A stretch of 64,000 nucleotides of DNA, taken from assembly GCF_002968575.1 (NCBI RefSeq), contig NZ_PVBM01000004.1, positions 186,001-250,000 on the forward strand. Direction: 5' to 3'. Both the position numbers and the translations under genes were made by a program. The notes under the pieces were generated by a model, which had not been told where the DNA came from, made no database searches, and was given only the letters and a program-made list of their open reading frames with translations. The stretch's first letter is position 1. The number at the start of each line of letters is the position of its first letter. The stretch is from Neorhizobium huautlense (GTDB taxonomy: Bacteria; Pseudomonadota; Alphaproteobacteria; Rhizobiales; Rhizobiaceae). Shown here one piece after another: positions 27,102 to 36,331 of the stretch.

Positions 27102-28295
27102 TCATTCCATGAAGAACGATGGCTCCAGGCGAACGTATTTGATTGCGCGGCGGAAATAGGTGTAGGCGATATGAAGAGCACCATCGGGGCCCTCAACGAT
27201 GGAAGGATAGGAGAACTCGCGGTTCAGCATGTCCGTCGAATTGTTGCTCAGACAGTGGCCGTCCCCCGTGTCGAGGTCGAAGCGCACCGCAAACGTCCTG
27301 CCGCCGTCGCTCGATATCGCCAGGCTCAGGGGCGCACGCGGCACGCCCCAGACTGCGCCTTTGCGATTTGCAACGGCGGTTGCCGGGATCGCCCCCGCAT
27401 CTTCAGCACCTTCGATCTCGTCATAAAGCGAATGGCGGCGCGCATCCGATGTTTGGGCATTGCTGTGATTGTAAACCATTGCAATTCTTCCATCTTTCAG
27501 TCTTGCGGCCTGTATGGACGAATTGTTGTTGGGAAGCTCTGTCGGTTCCGGAGCGCTCCAGGTGAGCCCACCGTCGTCTGAATGGCTCCGCAATACCTGC
27601 GTGGCGAAGCGGTTTCTATAAAAGGCCACCATGTCGCCGCCGCTCAACGGCACGATGTTCATATGGACTGCGCCGAGGCTTCCGGGCACTTCCACCATAT
27701 CCCAACTACTACCGCGATCCTTGGAAACCAGCACCGCGGCCCTATCGATATCGCCGGTCCACCGGCGCCCCGACCCGCTCAGGCAACGGAAGACCGGCAA
27801 CAGCCACGCGCCGTCACCGTTTACGACGAGTGGCTGGCGTATGAATGTACCAGGTATCCCACAAAGAATGTCGGGCGCGGAGAACGTGCGTCCGCCATCC
27901 GTGGATATGCGTTTCTTGACAACTGCTCCATCCTGATTCCCGGATGTCTGCGACGTATAAAGCAGCCATATCGTCCCGTCGGGGGATTGAAACAGCAAGG
28001 GATTCTGCTCCGACCGCAAGGGATCGTCGCTCAGTTTTTCGGGTTTCGACCATGCGGCTGCTCCGGGCAAGAGCGTCGACATGTAAACGGAAATATCGCC
28101 CATCCCTTCCATCGTGCCGCCAAACCAGACACAGGTAAGCGTCCCATCGGCAAGAAAGGTCAAATTGGCGGCATGGTTCTGAACGCATGGGGAAGGCAGA
28201 TATGCGTCAGCACGATCGGCGGCGCTATCGCTTGGGGCCAATCTTCCGGTCATCAGGGCTGGGACTTCTGCGGGGTCGAGAGCTGTCGTGGTCAT
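27102..28295 (-). CDS. Cytoplasmic sialidase-like (BNR/Asp-box beta-propeller) protein
   Basis: A 397-aa beta-propeller with four Asp boxes: STDGGRTF (131-138), SKDRGSSW (191-198), SDDGGLTW (239-246) and SSDGGRTF (328-335). The fold is that of sialidases and other exo-glycosidases or lyases. No signal peptide is present and the classic N-terminal FRIP Arg motif was not found, so true sialidase activity is not supported. It starts 14 bp after the DHDPS-family gene, so both are in one operon. It probably acts on an imported glycoconjugate or sugar acid. Confidence 0.75.
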   Translation of the reverse strand: MTTTALDPAEVPALMTGRLAPSDSAADRADAYLPSPCVQNHAANLTFLADGTLTCVWFGGTMEGMGDISVYMSTLLPGAAAWSKPEKLSDDPLRSEQNPLLFQSPDGTIWLLYTSQTSGNQDGAVVKKRISTDGGRTFSAPDILCGIPGTFIRQPLVVNGDGAWLLPVFRCLSGSGRRWTGDIDRAAVLVSKDRGSSWDMVEVPGSLGAVHMNIVPLSGGDMVAFYRNRFATQVLRSHSDDGGLTWSAPEPTELPNNNSSIQAARLKDGRIAMVYNHSNAQTSDARRHSLYDEIEGAEDAGAIPATAVANRKGAVWGVPRAPLSLAISSDGGRTFAVRFDLDTGDGHCLSNNSTDMLNREFSYPSIVEGPDGALHIAYTYFRRAIKYVRLEPSFFME

Positions 28296-28309
28296 GGCAC
28301 GTCCAAGGT

Positions 28310-29218
28310 TCACGGAAGTCTTGAATAATGGGCGGAAAGCTCGGAGAGCTCGGCATCGGTCAACGGCATCAACGGGGCGCGAGTGCGACGCCAGGCGCTT
28401 TCGTTTCGCTTCAAACCGACCATCGCCTTGATGGTTGGAATCTGGACATAGGAATTGGAAAGCGACCGATAGGCATTGATGCGGGCCTGGGCAGCCTCGA
28501 CCTCCCCGGTCTTGGCTATATCCGCGAACTGGTCGTAAACGACCCGTAACGATCCGGCCACCAGATTGGAAGTGGCGGTAATGCACCCCGCTCCCCCGGA
28601 TTTCAGCAGTGGCAACATGAGCGGATCGGCACCAGCCAAGACGGAAAAATCCGGGAGGGCGGCGGAAATTGCCTGCATGTTGGTCAGATCGCCGGAGGAA
28701 TCCTTGATCCCTACGACCACCTGCGGAAAAGCCTCAACGAGGCGCTTCAAGAGTGCCAGGGAGAGCGGCACCCCCGAGACCTGGGGGATATTGTAAAGAA
28801 TGACGCGAAGCCTGGGGTCGCCGATCTTCTCGATGATCTGCGCATAGGCCGCAAACAAGCCATCGTCGCTTACGCCCTTGTAATAAAACGGAGGCAGCAT
28901 GACGACCGTACTGACGCCGCAGGATAGGGCATGCAGGGTCAATTCGACCGTGTCCGCCAGACAAACCAGTCCGGTGCCGGGCATCAATCTGCCCGGTTCG
29001 ATGCCAGCGGCAATGGCGGCCTCAAGGATTGCTCGACGTTCGGCAATGGAGAAGGAATTCGCCTCCCCCGTCGTACCAAGCAGAGCTATGCCGTGGCAGC
29101 CCTCGGAGAGCAGCTGCCTGCAATGGCTCGAGAACAACGCGAGGTCCGGTGAACCATCGCCATTCAGGGGCGTCGCGGCCGCACAGAACACGCCTCTTAC
29201 GGCCTGCTTGTTTAACAT
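28310..29218 (-). CDS. DHDPS/NAL-family lyase (2-keto acid aldolase type)
   Basis: A 302-aa class I aldolase of the dihydrodipicolinate synthase/N-acetylneuraminate lyase superfamily. The pyruvate-binding GTTGE motif (48-52), Tyr142 (VILYNIPQ) and Schiff-base Lys172 (GIKDSSGD) are intact. Catabolic members cleave 2-keto-3-deoxy acids to pyruvate and an aldehyde. The operon partners (sialidase-like protein, transporter, DUF1537 kinase) make a lysine-biosynthetic role unlikely. GGGAGGAGA precedes ATG 29218. It is divergent from the transporter operon at 29491. Confidence 0.87.
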   Translation of the reverse strand: MLNKQAVRGVFCAAATPLNGDGSPDLALFSSHCRQLLSEGCHGIALLGTTGEANSFSIAERRAILEAAIAAGIEPGRLMPGTGLVCLADTVELTLHALSCGVSTVVMLPPFYYKGVSDDGLFAAYAQIIEKIGDPRLRVILYNIPQVSGVPLSLALLKRLVEAFPQVVVGIKDSSGDLTNMQAISAALPDFSVLAGADPLMLPLLKSGGAGCITATSNLVAGSLRVVYDQFADIAKTGEVEAAQARINAYRSLSNSYVQIPTIKAMVGLKRNESAWRRTRAPLMPLTDAELSELSAHYSRLP

Positions 29219-29301
29219 CTTCTCCTCCCATCGCGGCAACCGCGTATCCAGCAGGGACAACGCCCGCGTCTTTCCCGTTTTCTCCCCCGAAACCCTGGCA
29301 G

Positions 29302-29345
29302 TTGTCAACAAACAAACCACCTTGATTTCGTTTGTTTTCCAACAA
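29302..29345. promoter_or_regulatory. Two TTGT..ACAA dyads in the divergent promoter region
   Basis: TTGTCAACAA (29302-29311) and TTGTT-N4-AACAA (29332-29345) are inverted repeats of the TTGT/ACAA half-site type seen with FadR-type GntR regulators. One such regulator is encoded at 36332-37108 at the end of the + strand operon. The site lies between the divergent lyase and transporter genes. Confidence 0.4.
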
Positions 29346-29406
29346 CGTTTTGAAAATAAAGAAGTTTTTATGGCATTTTCGAATTCGATGGCGAAATCAT
29401 CAGAAA

Positions 29407-29427
29407 AATATTGACATATTTACAATA
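29407..29427. promoter_or_regulatory. Inverted repeat ATATTG-N9-CAATAT ahead of the binding-protein gene
   Basis: Six-base perfect arms lie in an A+T-rich segment 64-84 bp before the transporter operon's first start codon. The left arm overlaps TTGACA (29410-29415). Possible operator or promoter element; no second copy was found. Confidence 0.35.
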
Positions 29428-29490
29428 TCGCGGGAGTGTACGTCATCAACGGCCAGGAGGAGCGGCCGGGCATTCTATTGGGAGGTAGGG

Positions 29491-31140
29491 ATGACGAAAG
29501 CAGCAGCGGGTCCGGCACATTCAGCGCAAGTGTCCCGGCGGGATGCATTGAAGCTTGGTTTGGGGGCGACAATCGCGGCATCGGTGTTCGCCGGCAGCGC
29601 CCGTATTGTGATCGCACAGGAAGGGCAGATCCTCAAGGTCGCAAATCCGGCTTTCAACCAGGATTGGTCTCCGCTGCGCGGCGGCGGCGTTCCCTATCGC
29701 TGGAATTCCATCTGGTGGGCATCGCCGATGTATTTCGATGAGAAGGGCGGGATTCATCCCTATGTCTTCACAAGCTGGACCCCGTCTCAGGGCGGTAAGG
29801 TCTGGACTTTCAAGATCGATCCGAAGGCCTCCTTCTCCGACGGCAGCAAGATCACATCTGAGGATGTCAAAGGGTCCTGGAACGTCTCGGCCATGCCGAA
29901 CACCAAAAACCAGCGGGCCGATCAGGTGTTGGGCAAGGTCGCAGGTTATGGTGAAGTCAGCAATGGCAAAGCCACCGAGCTTTCCGGCGTGGCCACTCCC
30001 GACGCCGGGACAGTCGTCGTGACGCTTTCGGAAGCCGACCCCATATTCTTCATGCGCGTTGCAAACCATATCGCGCCCATTACCAAGGCGTCGCAATCGC
30101 GCGGCAGTGATGGCGAGGAGATCCAGGATTGGTACATGCCCGACCAGGATGCCGTCTATTCCGGACCGTTCAAACTCGTCGAAATCGATCTCGACGCCGG
30201 CAAGCTTGCTTTTGAGCCCAATGAGCATTTCTTCGGACCGAAGCCGAAGCTTGCGCGCATCGAGATCTCCTCCATCGAAGACAACATCACCGCAACCTCC
30301 CTGATCAAGTCGGGGGAGTTCAACGCCCATACCGAGCTCATTACCTCAACGATCGTACAGGATCTGGGGGCTGAATTTTCCGCCGGTCCATTGATCCCGA
30401 CAAGCCAGCATTTCTGGTTCAATACGTCCCGCGCGCCGATGGACGACCCGAAGGTGCGCCAGGCGCTGATCATGGCTGTCGACCGCGATGGCCTGTTCAA
30501 GGCGTCGTATCCCGACGGTCCTCACAAGAAGACGGACCAGGTGATCAATTCAGTGCCGGGGGCGGACAATTCCGGTTTCGAACCTTATCCATTCGATCCA
30601 GCCGCTGCCAAAAAGCTGTTGTCGGAATCGAAATATGGCGGTCCCGAGCGCCTGCCGAAACTCCTCTTTGTCGGCGTCTCCGGGCCGGCCATCGAGGCGG
30701 CGGCGCAATTCATAGCCGAACAGTGGCGCCAGAACCTCGGCATCACGGCCGTCGACATGAAGCCGCAGCAGGATGCCTATGCCGGCCCCGATCAGAATGC
30801 CGTGCAGATCTTCCGTGACGATGTCGGCACCCGTGTTCCGGATGCCGTCTCCTACCTGCAGGGTTCAATCGCCTCCACCTCTTCCAACGCGCAGAACAAG
30901 CTTGGAGGCTACAAGAATCCCAAGGTCGATGCGGCACTGGCCGAGGCTTCTACCAAGGCGGCCGACGATCCGAAGCGCATCGCGCTTGCGCAGGAGGCAC
31001 AGAAGGCTTTCCGCGAAGACTGGGCCTTCATTCCCTGGTATGCTCAAGCTATGTCGCGCTGGGCCACCAAAAAGGTCAAGGGTATCGACAAAAACCTTGA
31101 CTGGCAGGTTGCACGGCCCTGGGAAATAACCATCGCCTGA
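29491..31140 (+). CDS. Family 5 ABC transporter substrate-binding protein with Tat-type signal
   Basis: A 549-aa SBP_bac_5 (oligopeptide/nickel class) periplasmic protein. The N-terminus has a twin-arginine motif SRRDALKLG followed by a hydrophobic core and cleavage near IVIAQ, so export is probably by Tat in folded form. The late region has the class-typical DDPKVRQALIMAVDRD segment. GGAGGTAGGG precedes ATG 29491. Family 5 proteins carry peptides, but several rhizobial ones bind sugars or sugar acids; the downstream DUF1537 kinase favours a sugar acid here. Confidence 0.9.
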   Translation: MTKAAAGPAHSAQVSRRDALKLGLGATIAASVFAGSARIVIAQEGQILKVANPAFNQDWSPLRGGGVPYRWNSIWWASPMYFDEKGGIHPYVFTSWTPSQGGKVWTFKIDPKASFSDGSKITSEDVKGSWNVSAMPNTKNQRADQVLGKVAGYGEVSNGKATELSGVATPDAGTVVVTLSEADPIFFMRVANHIAPITKASQSRGSDGEEIQDWYMPDQDAVYSGPFKLVEIDLDAGKLAFEPNEHFFGPKPKLARIEISSIEDNITATSLIKSGEFNAHTELITSTIVQDLGAEFSAGPLIPTSQHFWFNTSRAPMDDPKVRQALIMAVDRDGLFKASYPDGPHKKTDQVINSVPGADNSGFEPYPFDPAAAKKLLSESKYGGPERLPKLLFVGVSGPAIEAAAQFIAEQWRQNLGITAVDMKPQQDAYAGPDQNAVQIFRDDVGTRVPDAVSYLQGSIASTSSNAQNKLGGYKNPKVDAALAEASTKAADDPKRIALAQEAQKAFREDWAFIPWYAQAMSRWATKKVKGIDKNLDWQVARPWEITIA

Positions 31141-31340
31141 GGCAACCCGGAAAGGCCCGAAGGGCTGATCCCGACCCGGCAGGAATGCGATGCGCAGTAT
31201 TCAGTTGGCGCATCGTTTTCCTGCGGCAAATCGGAAATTCAAACTTGTTCCGCACACATCTGGAGGCTGCGGAAAGACGGCATGAAAGCGTCAGGAAGCC
31301 TTTGCCGGCGACCGGCCCATGCGGGAAGGGAAACTCGGCG

Positions 31341-32297
31341 ATGCTGCGTTACGTTGCGACACGATTTGCAATCTGGATCCCATCGGTCCTGCTGGTCATG
31401 CTGGCGGTCTATGCGCTCGCCTTTTATGGTGCCGGCGATCCCATCAAACTCATCTTCCTGCGCGCACCGGGCGATGTCGCCTATAACCCTCAACGTATCG
31501 AGGCAATCCGCGAGAGCGCCGGCCTCAACAAGCCCTTTATCGAGCAGTTCGGCTACTATGTGTGGAACCTCCTGCAGGGAAAGTTCGGCAACTCCCTCAC
31601 CTCTGGCCGCTCGGTCTGGGCGCTGGTGAAGGCTGCCGCGCCGGTCTCCTTCCAGCTTGCCCTCTGTTCCATCGTCCTGACCGCAGTCGTCGCGATCCCG
31701 CTTGGCATGATTGCTGCGCTCAACCAGAATACCCGGACCGATTACGCCATTCTGGGATCTGCGCTCTTCCTGTGGGCAATCCCTGCCTATGTCGCAGGGC
31801 CGCTGTTGATGGTGGCCCTCATCGTCCTCTTCCCGGGCGCGAAAGTGCCTTATGGCTGGGGCGGCGTGTTTGACATGCGCATCCTCCTGCCGCTTTTCGT
31901 GCTCTCCTTCCAGCCGATCGCGCTCATCATCCGCCAAACGCGCGCTGCAGTCATCGAAGTGCTGTCGGAGGATTTCGTGCGGACCGCACGTGCCAAGGGC
32001 GTGCCGGAGATGATGGTGGCGTTGCGCCACATCCTTCGGCCGGTGCTGACGCCGGTCGTGACCCAGCTCGGCCTTATCATGATCACCATCGTCAATGGGG
32101 CGATCTTCGTGGAGCTCGTTTTCGGCCTGCCCGGTCTTGGACGCCTCACCGTACAGGCGCTGATCAATTCGGACTATCCGGTGATTCTGGCGGTCACCTT
32201 GATCGGATCCTTTCTGGTGATGATCTCCAACCTGCTGGTCGACATCCTCTATCCGCTGCTTGACCCGCGCGCCAACGATTCCAAAAGGAGCCGCTGA
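31341..32297 (+). CDS. Peptide/oligosaccharide-type ABC transporter permease (DppB type)
   Basis: A 318-aa permease with six predicted membrane segments, starting MLRYVATRFAIWIPSVLL as is usual for DppB/OppB proteins. The EAA loop (TARAKGVPEMMVALRHILRP) is present. The 200 bp after the binding-protein gene hold no gene and only a weak GCCC-gaa-GGGC hairpin. GGGAAGGGAA precedes the ATG. Confidence 0.92.
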   Translation: MLRYVATRFAIWIPSVLLVMLAVYALAFYGAGDPIKLIFLRAPGDVAYNPQRIEAIRESAGLNKPFIEQFGYYVWNLLQGKFGNSLTSGRSVWALVKAAAPVSFQLALCSIVLTAVVAIPLGMIAALNQNTRTDYAILGSALFLWAIPAYVAGPLLMVALIVLFPGAKVPYGWGGVFDMRILLPLFVLSFQPIALIIRQTRAAVIEVLSEDFVRTARAKGVPEMMVALRHILRPVLTPVVTQLGLIMITIVNGAIFVELVFGLPGLGRLTVQALINSDYPVILAVTLIGSFLVMISNLLVDILYPLLDPRANDSKRSR

Positions 32298-32299
32298 CG

Positions 32300-33259
32300 A
32301 TGACGCTCGTTGAAACCAATCCCGCCGTCGGCGAGGAGGATCGGCCGGTCAACCTCTGGCGCGATGCCTGGCACCGGCTGAAACGCAACAAGCTGGCGAT
32401 CTTTGGCCTCGGCATTGTCGTGCTGCTGGCCTTCGTGGCAATTTTCGGTCCCTATCTCACACCCCATGACTTCCTGAGCCAGGACCTACAGGCCCGCAAC
32501 CAGGCACCTTCGCTCGCTCATCTTTTCGGCACCGACGACCTCGGCCGCGATGTCTTCAGCCGTGTCGTCTATGGCACCCGAACTGCCTTCCTGGTCGCCA
32601 TCGTTGTCACGGCAATCGCGCTTTTGATCGGCACGACCTTGGGCGCTGTCGCCGGTTTCTTCGGCGACCCCTATGACCGTGTCATCATGTGGCTGACGGA
32701 CATGACCATGTCGGTGCCGAACCTGCTGCTCGTCGTGGTCATCAACGCATCGCTGAAGACGCCGATCGCACGTTGGATGGAAACCCAATACATGGCGACG
32801 CTCAATCCCTTCTATCGGGAAACGATCTGGATCGATTTCTTCCTCGTTTTCGGCTCGATGGCGATGATCTCCTGGCCGCCTTACGCGCGCCTCGTCCGCG
32901 CCCAGGTGCTGTCGATCCGAAGCCGGCCCTACATCACTGCTGCCATGGCGCTCGGGCTGTCGAACCGCATCATCATGATGCGCTATGTCGTGCCGAATGC
33001 GCTCGGACCGCTGATCGTCTCGGTCAGCGCCGGCCTCGGCACCGCCATGGTCCTGGAAAGCGCCTTTTCCTTCCTCGGCGTCGGTGTAAACCCGCCGACG
33101 CCGAGTTGGGGCAACATGATCTCCGACGGACTGCGGGTCTGGCAACATCATCCTCACCTGCTTGCCGCCCCCGCCGCCGTGCTCGGCCTTGCCTCCGTCG
33201 CCTTTTCCTTTCTCGGCGATGGCCTGAACGATGCTCTCAACCCGCGAGGTACGAAGTGA
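32300..33259 (+). CDS. Peptide/oligosaccharide-type ABC transporter permease (DppC type)
   Basis: A 319-aa permease. The N-terminal cytoplasmic stretch (WHRLKRNKLAIFGLGIVV) and the FGTDDLGRDVFSRVVYGTR motif are typical of DppC. It carries an extra segment of about 35 residues (around WMETQYMATLNPFY) between the fourth membrane segment and the EAA region compared with common DppC proteins. It starts 2 bp after the dppB-like stop and overlaps the ATPase by GTGA. Confidence 0.92.
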   Translation: MTLVETNPAVGEEDRPVNLWRDAWHRLKRNKLAIFGLGIVVLLAFVAIFGPYLTPHDFLSQDLQARNQAPSLAHLFGTDDLGRDVFSRVVYGTRTAFLVAIVVTAIALLIGTTLGAVAGFFGDPYDRVIMWLTDMTMSVPNLLLVVVINASLKTPIARWMETQYMATLNPFYRETIWIDFFLVFGSMAMISWPPYARLVRAQVLSIRSRPYITAAMALGLSNRIIMMRYVVPNALGPLIVSVSAGLGTAMVLESAFSFLGVGVNPPTPSWGNMISDGLRVWQHHPHLLAAPAAVLGLASVAFSFLGDGLNDALNPRGTK

Positions 33260-34263
33260 CAGCTCAGGACACCAAGGAAAGGCTGCTCGACGTGAAGGGC
33301 TTGACCGTCGAAATCGACGGCCGCCGCGGTCCGGCCGTGGTAGTGGACGGAATCGACCTTCATGTCACGAAAGGCGAGACGCTCGGCGTCGTCGGCGAAT
33401 CCGGTTGTGGCAAGAGCCTCACCATGCTCAGCCTCATGCGGCTCCTCCCCAACAAGATCAAAGTGACGAGTGGTTCTGCCGATTTCGATGGGCAAGACCT
33501 GCAGAAGATGTCGGCGCGGGCGCTGCGCAAGGTGCGAGGCGGCGAAATCGGCTTCGTCTTCCAGGATCCGATGACATCCCTCAATCCAGTCATGAGGGTG
33601 GGCGACCAGATCTGCGAACCGCTCCTTTATCATCGTGGCATGTCTCGCCAGGATGCCCGCAAAAGGGCTGTCGAGCTTCTGCGGCTCGTCGGCATTCCGG
33701 GCCCTGAGGAACGGCTGAACGCCTATCCGCATGAACTCTCCGGCGGCATGCGGCAGCGGGTGATGATCGCGATCGGCCTGGCCTGCGACCCAAAGCTGCT
33801 GATCGCCGACGAGCCCACAACGGCGCTCGACGTGACGATCCAGGCCCAGATCGTCGATCTTGTGAAGCAACTTCGCTCCAAACTCGGCATGTCCGTCGTT
33901 TGGATTACCCATGATCTTGCGCTGATCGCCGGCCTCGCCGACCGCGTTGTGGTGCTTTATGCCGGCACCGTGGTTGAGGATGCGCCGGTCGACGCGCTTT
34001 TTGCCAATCCGAGTCATCCCTATACACGCGGCCTGCTCGCCTCGATCCCGACACTTTCGGACGCGCCGGCGGCGCGGTTGAGTTCGATCGGCGGTACACC
34101 GCCTGAACCGGGACGCCGCCCTCCCGGCTGCCCTTTCGCGCCGCGCTGTCCACTCGCCATGGATATCTGTCGTAGAGATGTGCCCAAACTGGAACCCATT
34201 TCCTCTGAGGGCAGCCATCGCGCCGCCTGCTTCGCCGTCCAGAAAGCGCTGAAGGCCGCATGA
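33256..34263 (+). CDS. ABC transporter ATP-binding protein (DppD type)
   Basis: A 335-aa ATPase with Walker A GESGCGKS, signature [16 protein letters not shown] and Walker [15 protein letters not shown]-terminal Cys-rich zone ([17 protein letters not shown]) typical of the oligopeptide class may bind an Fe-S cluster. GTG 33256 overlaps the permease stop (GTGA) and has GAGGT upstream; no other start near the expected N-terminus exists. It overlaps the next ATPase by ATGA. Confidence 0.92.
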   Translation: MTAQDTKERLLDVKGLTVEIDGRRGPAVVVDGIDLHVTKGETLGVVGESGCGKSLTMLSLMRLLPNKIKVTSGSADFDGQDLQKMSARALRKVRGGEIGFVFQDPMTSLNPVMRVGDQICEPLLYHRGMSRQDARKRAVELLRLVGIPGPEERLNAYPHELSGGMRQRVMIAIGLACDPKLLIADEPTTALDVTIQAQIVDLVKQLRSKLGMSVVWITHDLALIAGLADRVVVLYAGTVVEDAPVDALFANPSHPYTRGLLASIPTLSDAPAARLSSIGGTPPEPGRRPPGCPFAPRCPLAMDICRRDVPKLEPISSEGSHRAACFAVQKALKAA

Positions 34264-35252
34264 TGAATGTCGAACCCTTGCTCAAGGTCGAAAACCTCGT
34301 AAAGCATTTTCACGTGCGTCTCGGCGCCTTTGGCGAAAGGACGGCGACTGTCCACGCACTCGATGACGTCAGCCTCGACATCCAACAAGGGGAAACGCTG
34401 AGCCTCGTCGGCGAGTCCGGCTGCGGAAAATCAACGACTGGCTTCACCATCTTGAACCTGCATCGCGCCAGCGGGGGACGGGTGATCTACAAAGGTCAGG
34501 ACCTGACCCTGCTCGATGACAAGCGCATGCGGCCCTTCCGCCGCGATTTGCAGATCGTTTTCCAGGACCCCTATTCGACGCTCAATCCACGCATGACTGT
34601 CGGCGAAGCCATCGGCGAACCGATGCTTTTTCACAAACTTGCGGCCAAGACGGAACTGGATGACAAGATCGCCACACTTCTCCAGGATGTCGGCCTGCCG
34701 TCCCGTTTCGCCTCGCGTTACCCGCACGAGCTTTCCGGCGGCCAGCGACAGCGCGTCGTGATTGCCAGAGCATTGGCCTGCCAGCCAAAATTCATCGTCT
34801 GCGACGAAGCGATCTCGGCGTTGGACGTTTCGATCCAGGCGCAAATCATCAACCTCCTGCTCGACCTGCAGGAAAAGTACGGACTCACCTATCTTTTCAT
34901 CGCCCATGATCTAGCGGTCGTGCGTCATATCTCGACCCGGGTCGGGGTCATGTATCTCGGCCGTCTGGCGGAACTGGCGCCGCGCGACGCGCTCTTCGAG
35001 ACGCCGCTTCATCCCTACACGAAAGCGCTGTTGTCGGCCGTGCCGGAAGCTGACCCGCTGAGGGAACGCAATCGAAAGCGCCAGATCCTGGAAGGCGACG
35101 TTCCGAGTCCTCTCGATCCTCCGTCCGGCTGCCGGTTTCATACACGCTGCCCGATCGCAGCAGACGTTTGTACCAAGATCGTCCCGGAATGGAAGGCGGC
35201 CCGTCCCGGCCATCTGGTTGCCTGCCATGCCGTCAACCCGAGTTCCGCATAA
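34260..35252 (+). CDS. ABC transporter ATP-binding protein (DppF type)
   Basis: A 330-aa ATPase with Walker [10 protein letters not shown], signature LSGGQRQRVVIARAL, Walker B FIVCDEAISALD and a C-terminal CRFHTRCPIAADVC zone of the oligopeptide class. It forms the second NBD of the transporter. The start overlaps dppD by ATGA and the stop overlaps the kinase start by TAATG, so kinase translation is coupled to the transporter. Confidence 0.92.
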   Translation: MMNVEPLLKVENLVKHFHVRLGAFGERTATVHALDDVSLDIQQGETLSLVGESGCGKSTTGFTILNLHRASGGRVIYKGQDLTLLDDKRMRPFRRDLQIVFQDPYSTLNPRMTVGEAIGEPMLFHKLAAKTELDDKIATLLQDVGLPSRFASRYPHELSGGQRQRVVIARALACQPKFIVCDEAISALDVSIQAQIINLLLDLQEKYGLTYLFIAHDLAVVRHISTRVGVMYLGRLAELAPRDALFETPLHPYTKALLSAVPEADPLRERNRKRQILEGDVPSPLDPPSGCRFHTRCPIAADVCTKIVPEWKAARPGHLVACHAVNPSSA

Positions 35253-36322
35253 TGGGCCTGGAAGTCGCAATCATCGCCGATGATCTGACGGGCGCGCTTG
35301 ATACCGGCACGCCGTTCATCGGAGCGGGATTGACTGTCTCCGTGGCAGTCGACGTGGAAAATATATCGACAGCGCTTAAGGACGCACCGGACGTCCTGGT
35401 CGTCAATACAGCATCAAGGGCCATGCCGGCTCCACAGGCGGAGCAGACCGTGCGCCGAGCCGCTAAGACGATCACCGCGGCGAGCCCCTCCTTTGTCTTC
35501 AAGAAGATCGATTCCCGCCTTAAAGGACATGTCGCCATTGAAAGTGAGGCGATCGCCGATGTCTTTGGTTATGACAAGCTCGTCGTAGCGCCCGCCGTCC
35601 CCGATCAGCATCGGTTTACACACGGGGGTTCGGTCGTCGGTCGTGGCGTGGAGACGCCATTGCCGATCCTGCCGCTCTTTACCGGTCCCGGCGTGGAACT
35701 CTACATCGCCGATGCCGAAACCGACGCTGATCTCGACCGGATCGTCGCCCAACTCGACGGCAAGACCCTACTCGTCGGAGCGCGTGGCCTCGGCCTTGCT
35801 CTGGCGCGCAGGCTTTGCCGGAGCCGTCCTGATACCAGCCTTTTTTCCCCCACCGCAGCCACCCTGTTTGCAATCGGCTCGCGCGACCCCATCACTATTG
35901 AGCAGATGAAGGCCCTGGAGGCCTGCGGGCGGCTGAACGGGGTGCTCGACGCTCCGGGCGGCGTTCTTTCTGTACCACCTGAAGTGGCTCTGCCGGTTCT
36001 GATCCGCTGCTGCGGCGAGATCATCGAAGACGCTGCTGCGGTCGCCGTCCGTTTCGCCCGACAGGTCGGCAACATCGTCGAACGAACGAAGGCCGATACA
36101 ATCGTAGCCGGCGGCGGCGACACGGCCCATGCGCTTTTGCGCGCTTTGGGCGTTGGCGTGCTGTCGCCGAAAGGTGAGATCGAGCCGGGTTTTCCATGGT
36201 GCGAACTGGTTCTGCAGGACGGCCGGCCGATACGATTGGCGGTCAAATCGGGGGGGTTCGGATCGCCGGAAACTCTGATAAAAGCGCTTGCAAATCCACC
36301 TGAAACAAGGCGGAGCTTATGA
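35252..36322 (+). CDS. DUF1537 four-carbon acid-sugar kinase-like protein
   Basis: A 356-aa protein with the N-terminal IADDLTGALD motif (8-17), KKIDSRLKGH (84-93), and the C-terminal nucleotide-binding signatures GGGDTAHALL, GEIEPGFPW and KSGGFGSPETL. The DUF1537 family phosphorylates tetronates such as threonate, erythronate or 2-oxotetronate at C4. It is shorter than the characterised members (about 420 aa) but keeps all the motif blocks. PdxA2 in the same cluster is the expected next enzyme. It starts within the stop of the dppF-like gene. Confidence 0.88.
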   Translation: MGLEVAIIADDLTGALDTGTPFIGAGLTVSVAVDVENISTALKDAPDVLVVNTASRAMPAPQAEQTVRRAAKTITAASPSFVFKKIDSRLKGHVAIESEAIADVFGYDKLVVAPAVPDQHRFTHGGSVVGRGVETPLPILPLFTGPGVELYIADAETDADLDRIVAQLDGKTLLVGARGLGLALARRLCRSRPDTSLFSPTAATLFAIGSRDPITIEQMKALEACGRLNGVLDAPGGVLSVPPEVALPVLIRCCGEIIEDAAAVAVRFARQVGNIVERTKADTIVAGGGDTAHALLRALGVGVLSPKGEIEPGFPWCELVLQDGRPIRLAVKSGGFGSPETLIKALANPPETRRSL

Positions 36323-36331
36323 TGGGACCAA

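Noticed and set aside
28310..29218. dapA (lysine biosynthesis) as the identity of the lyase gene
   Set aside because: The motifs are common to the whole superfamily, and the catabolic operon context argues against a biosynthetic DapA.
27102..29218. Sialic acid catabolic operon
   Set aside because: No nanE, nanK or nagA/B-like gene is present, and the propeller protein lacks the FRIP motif and an export signal.
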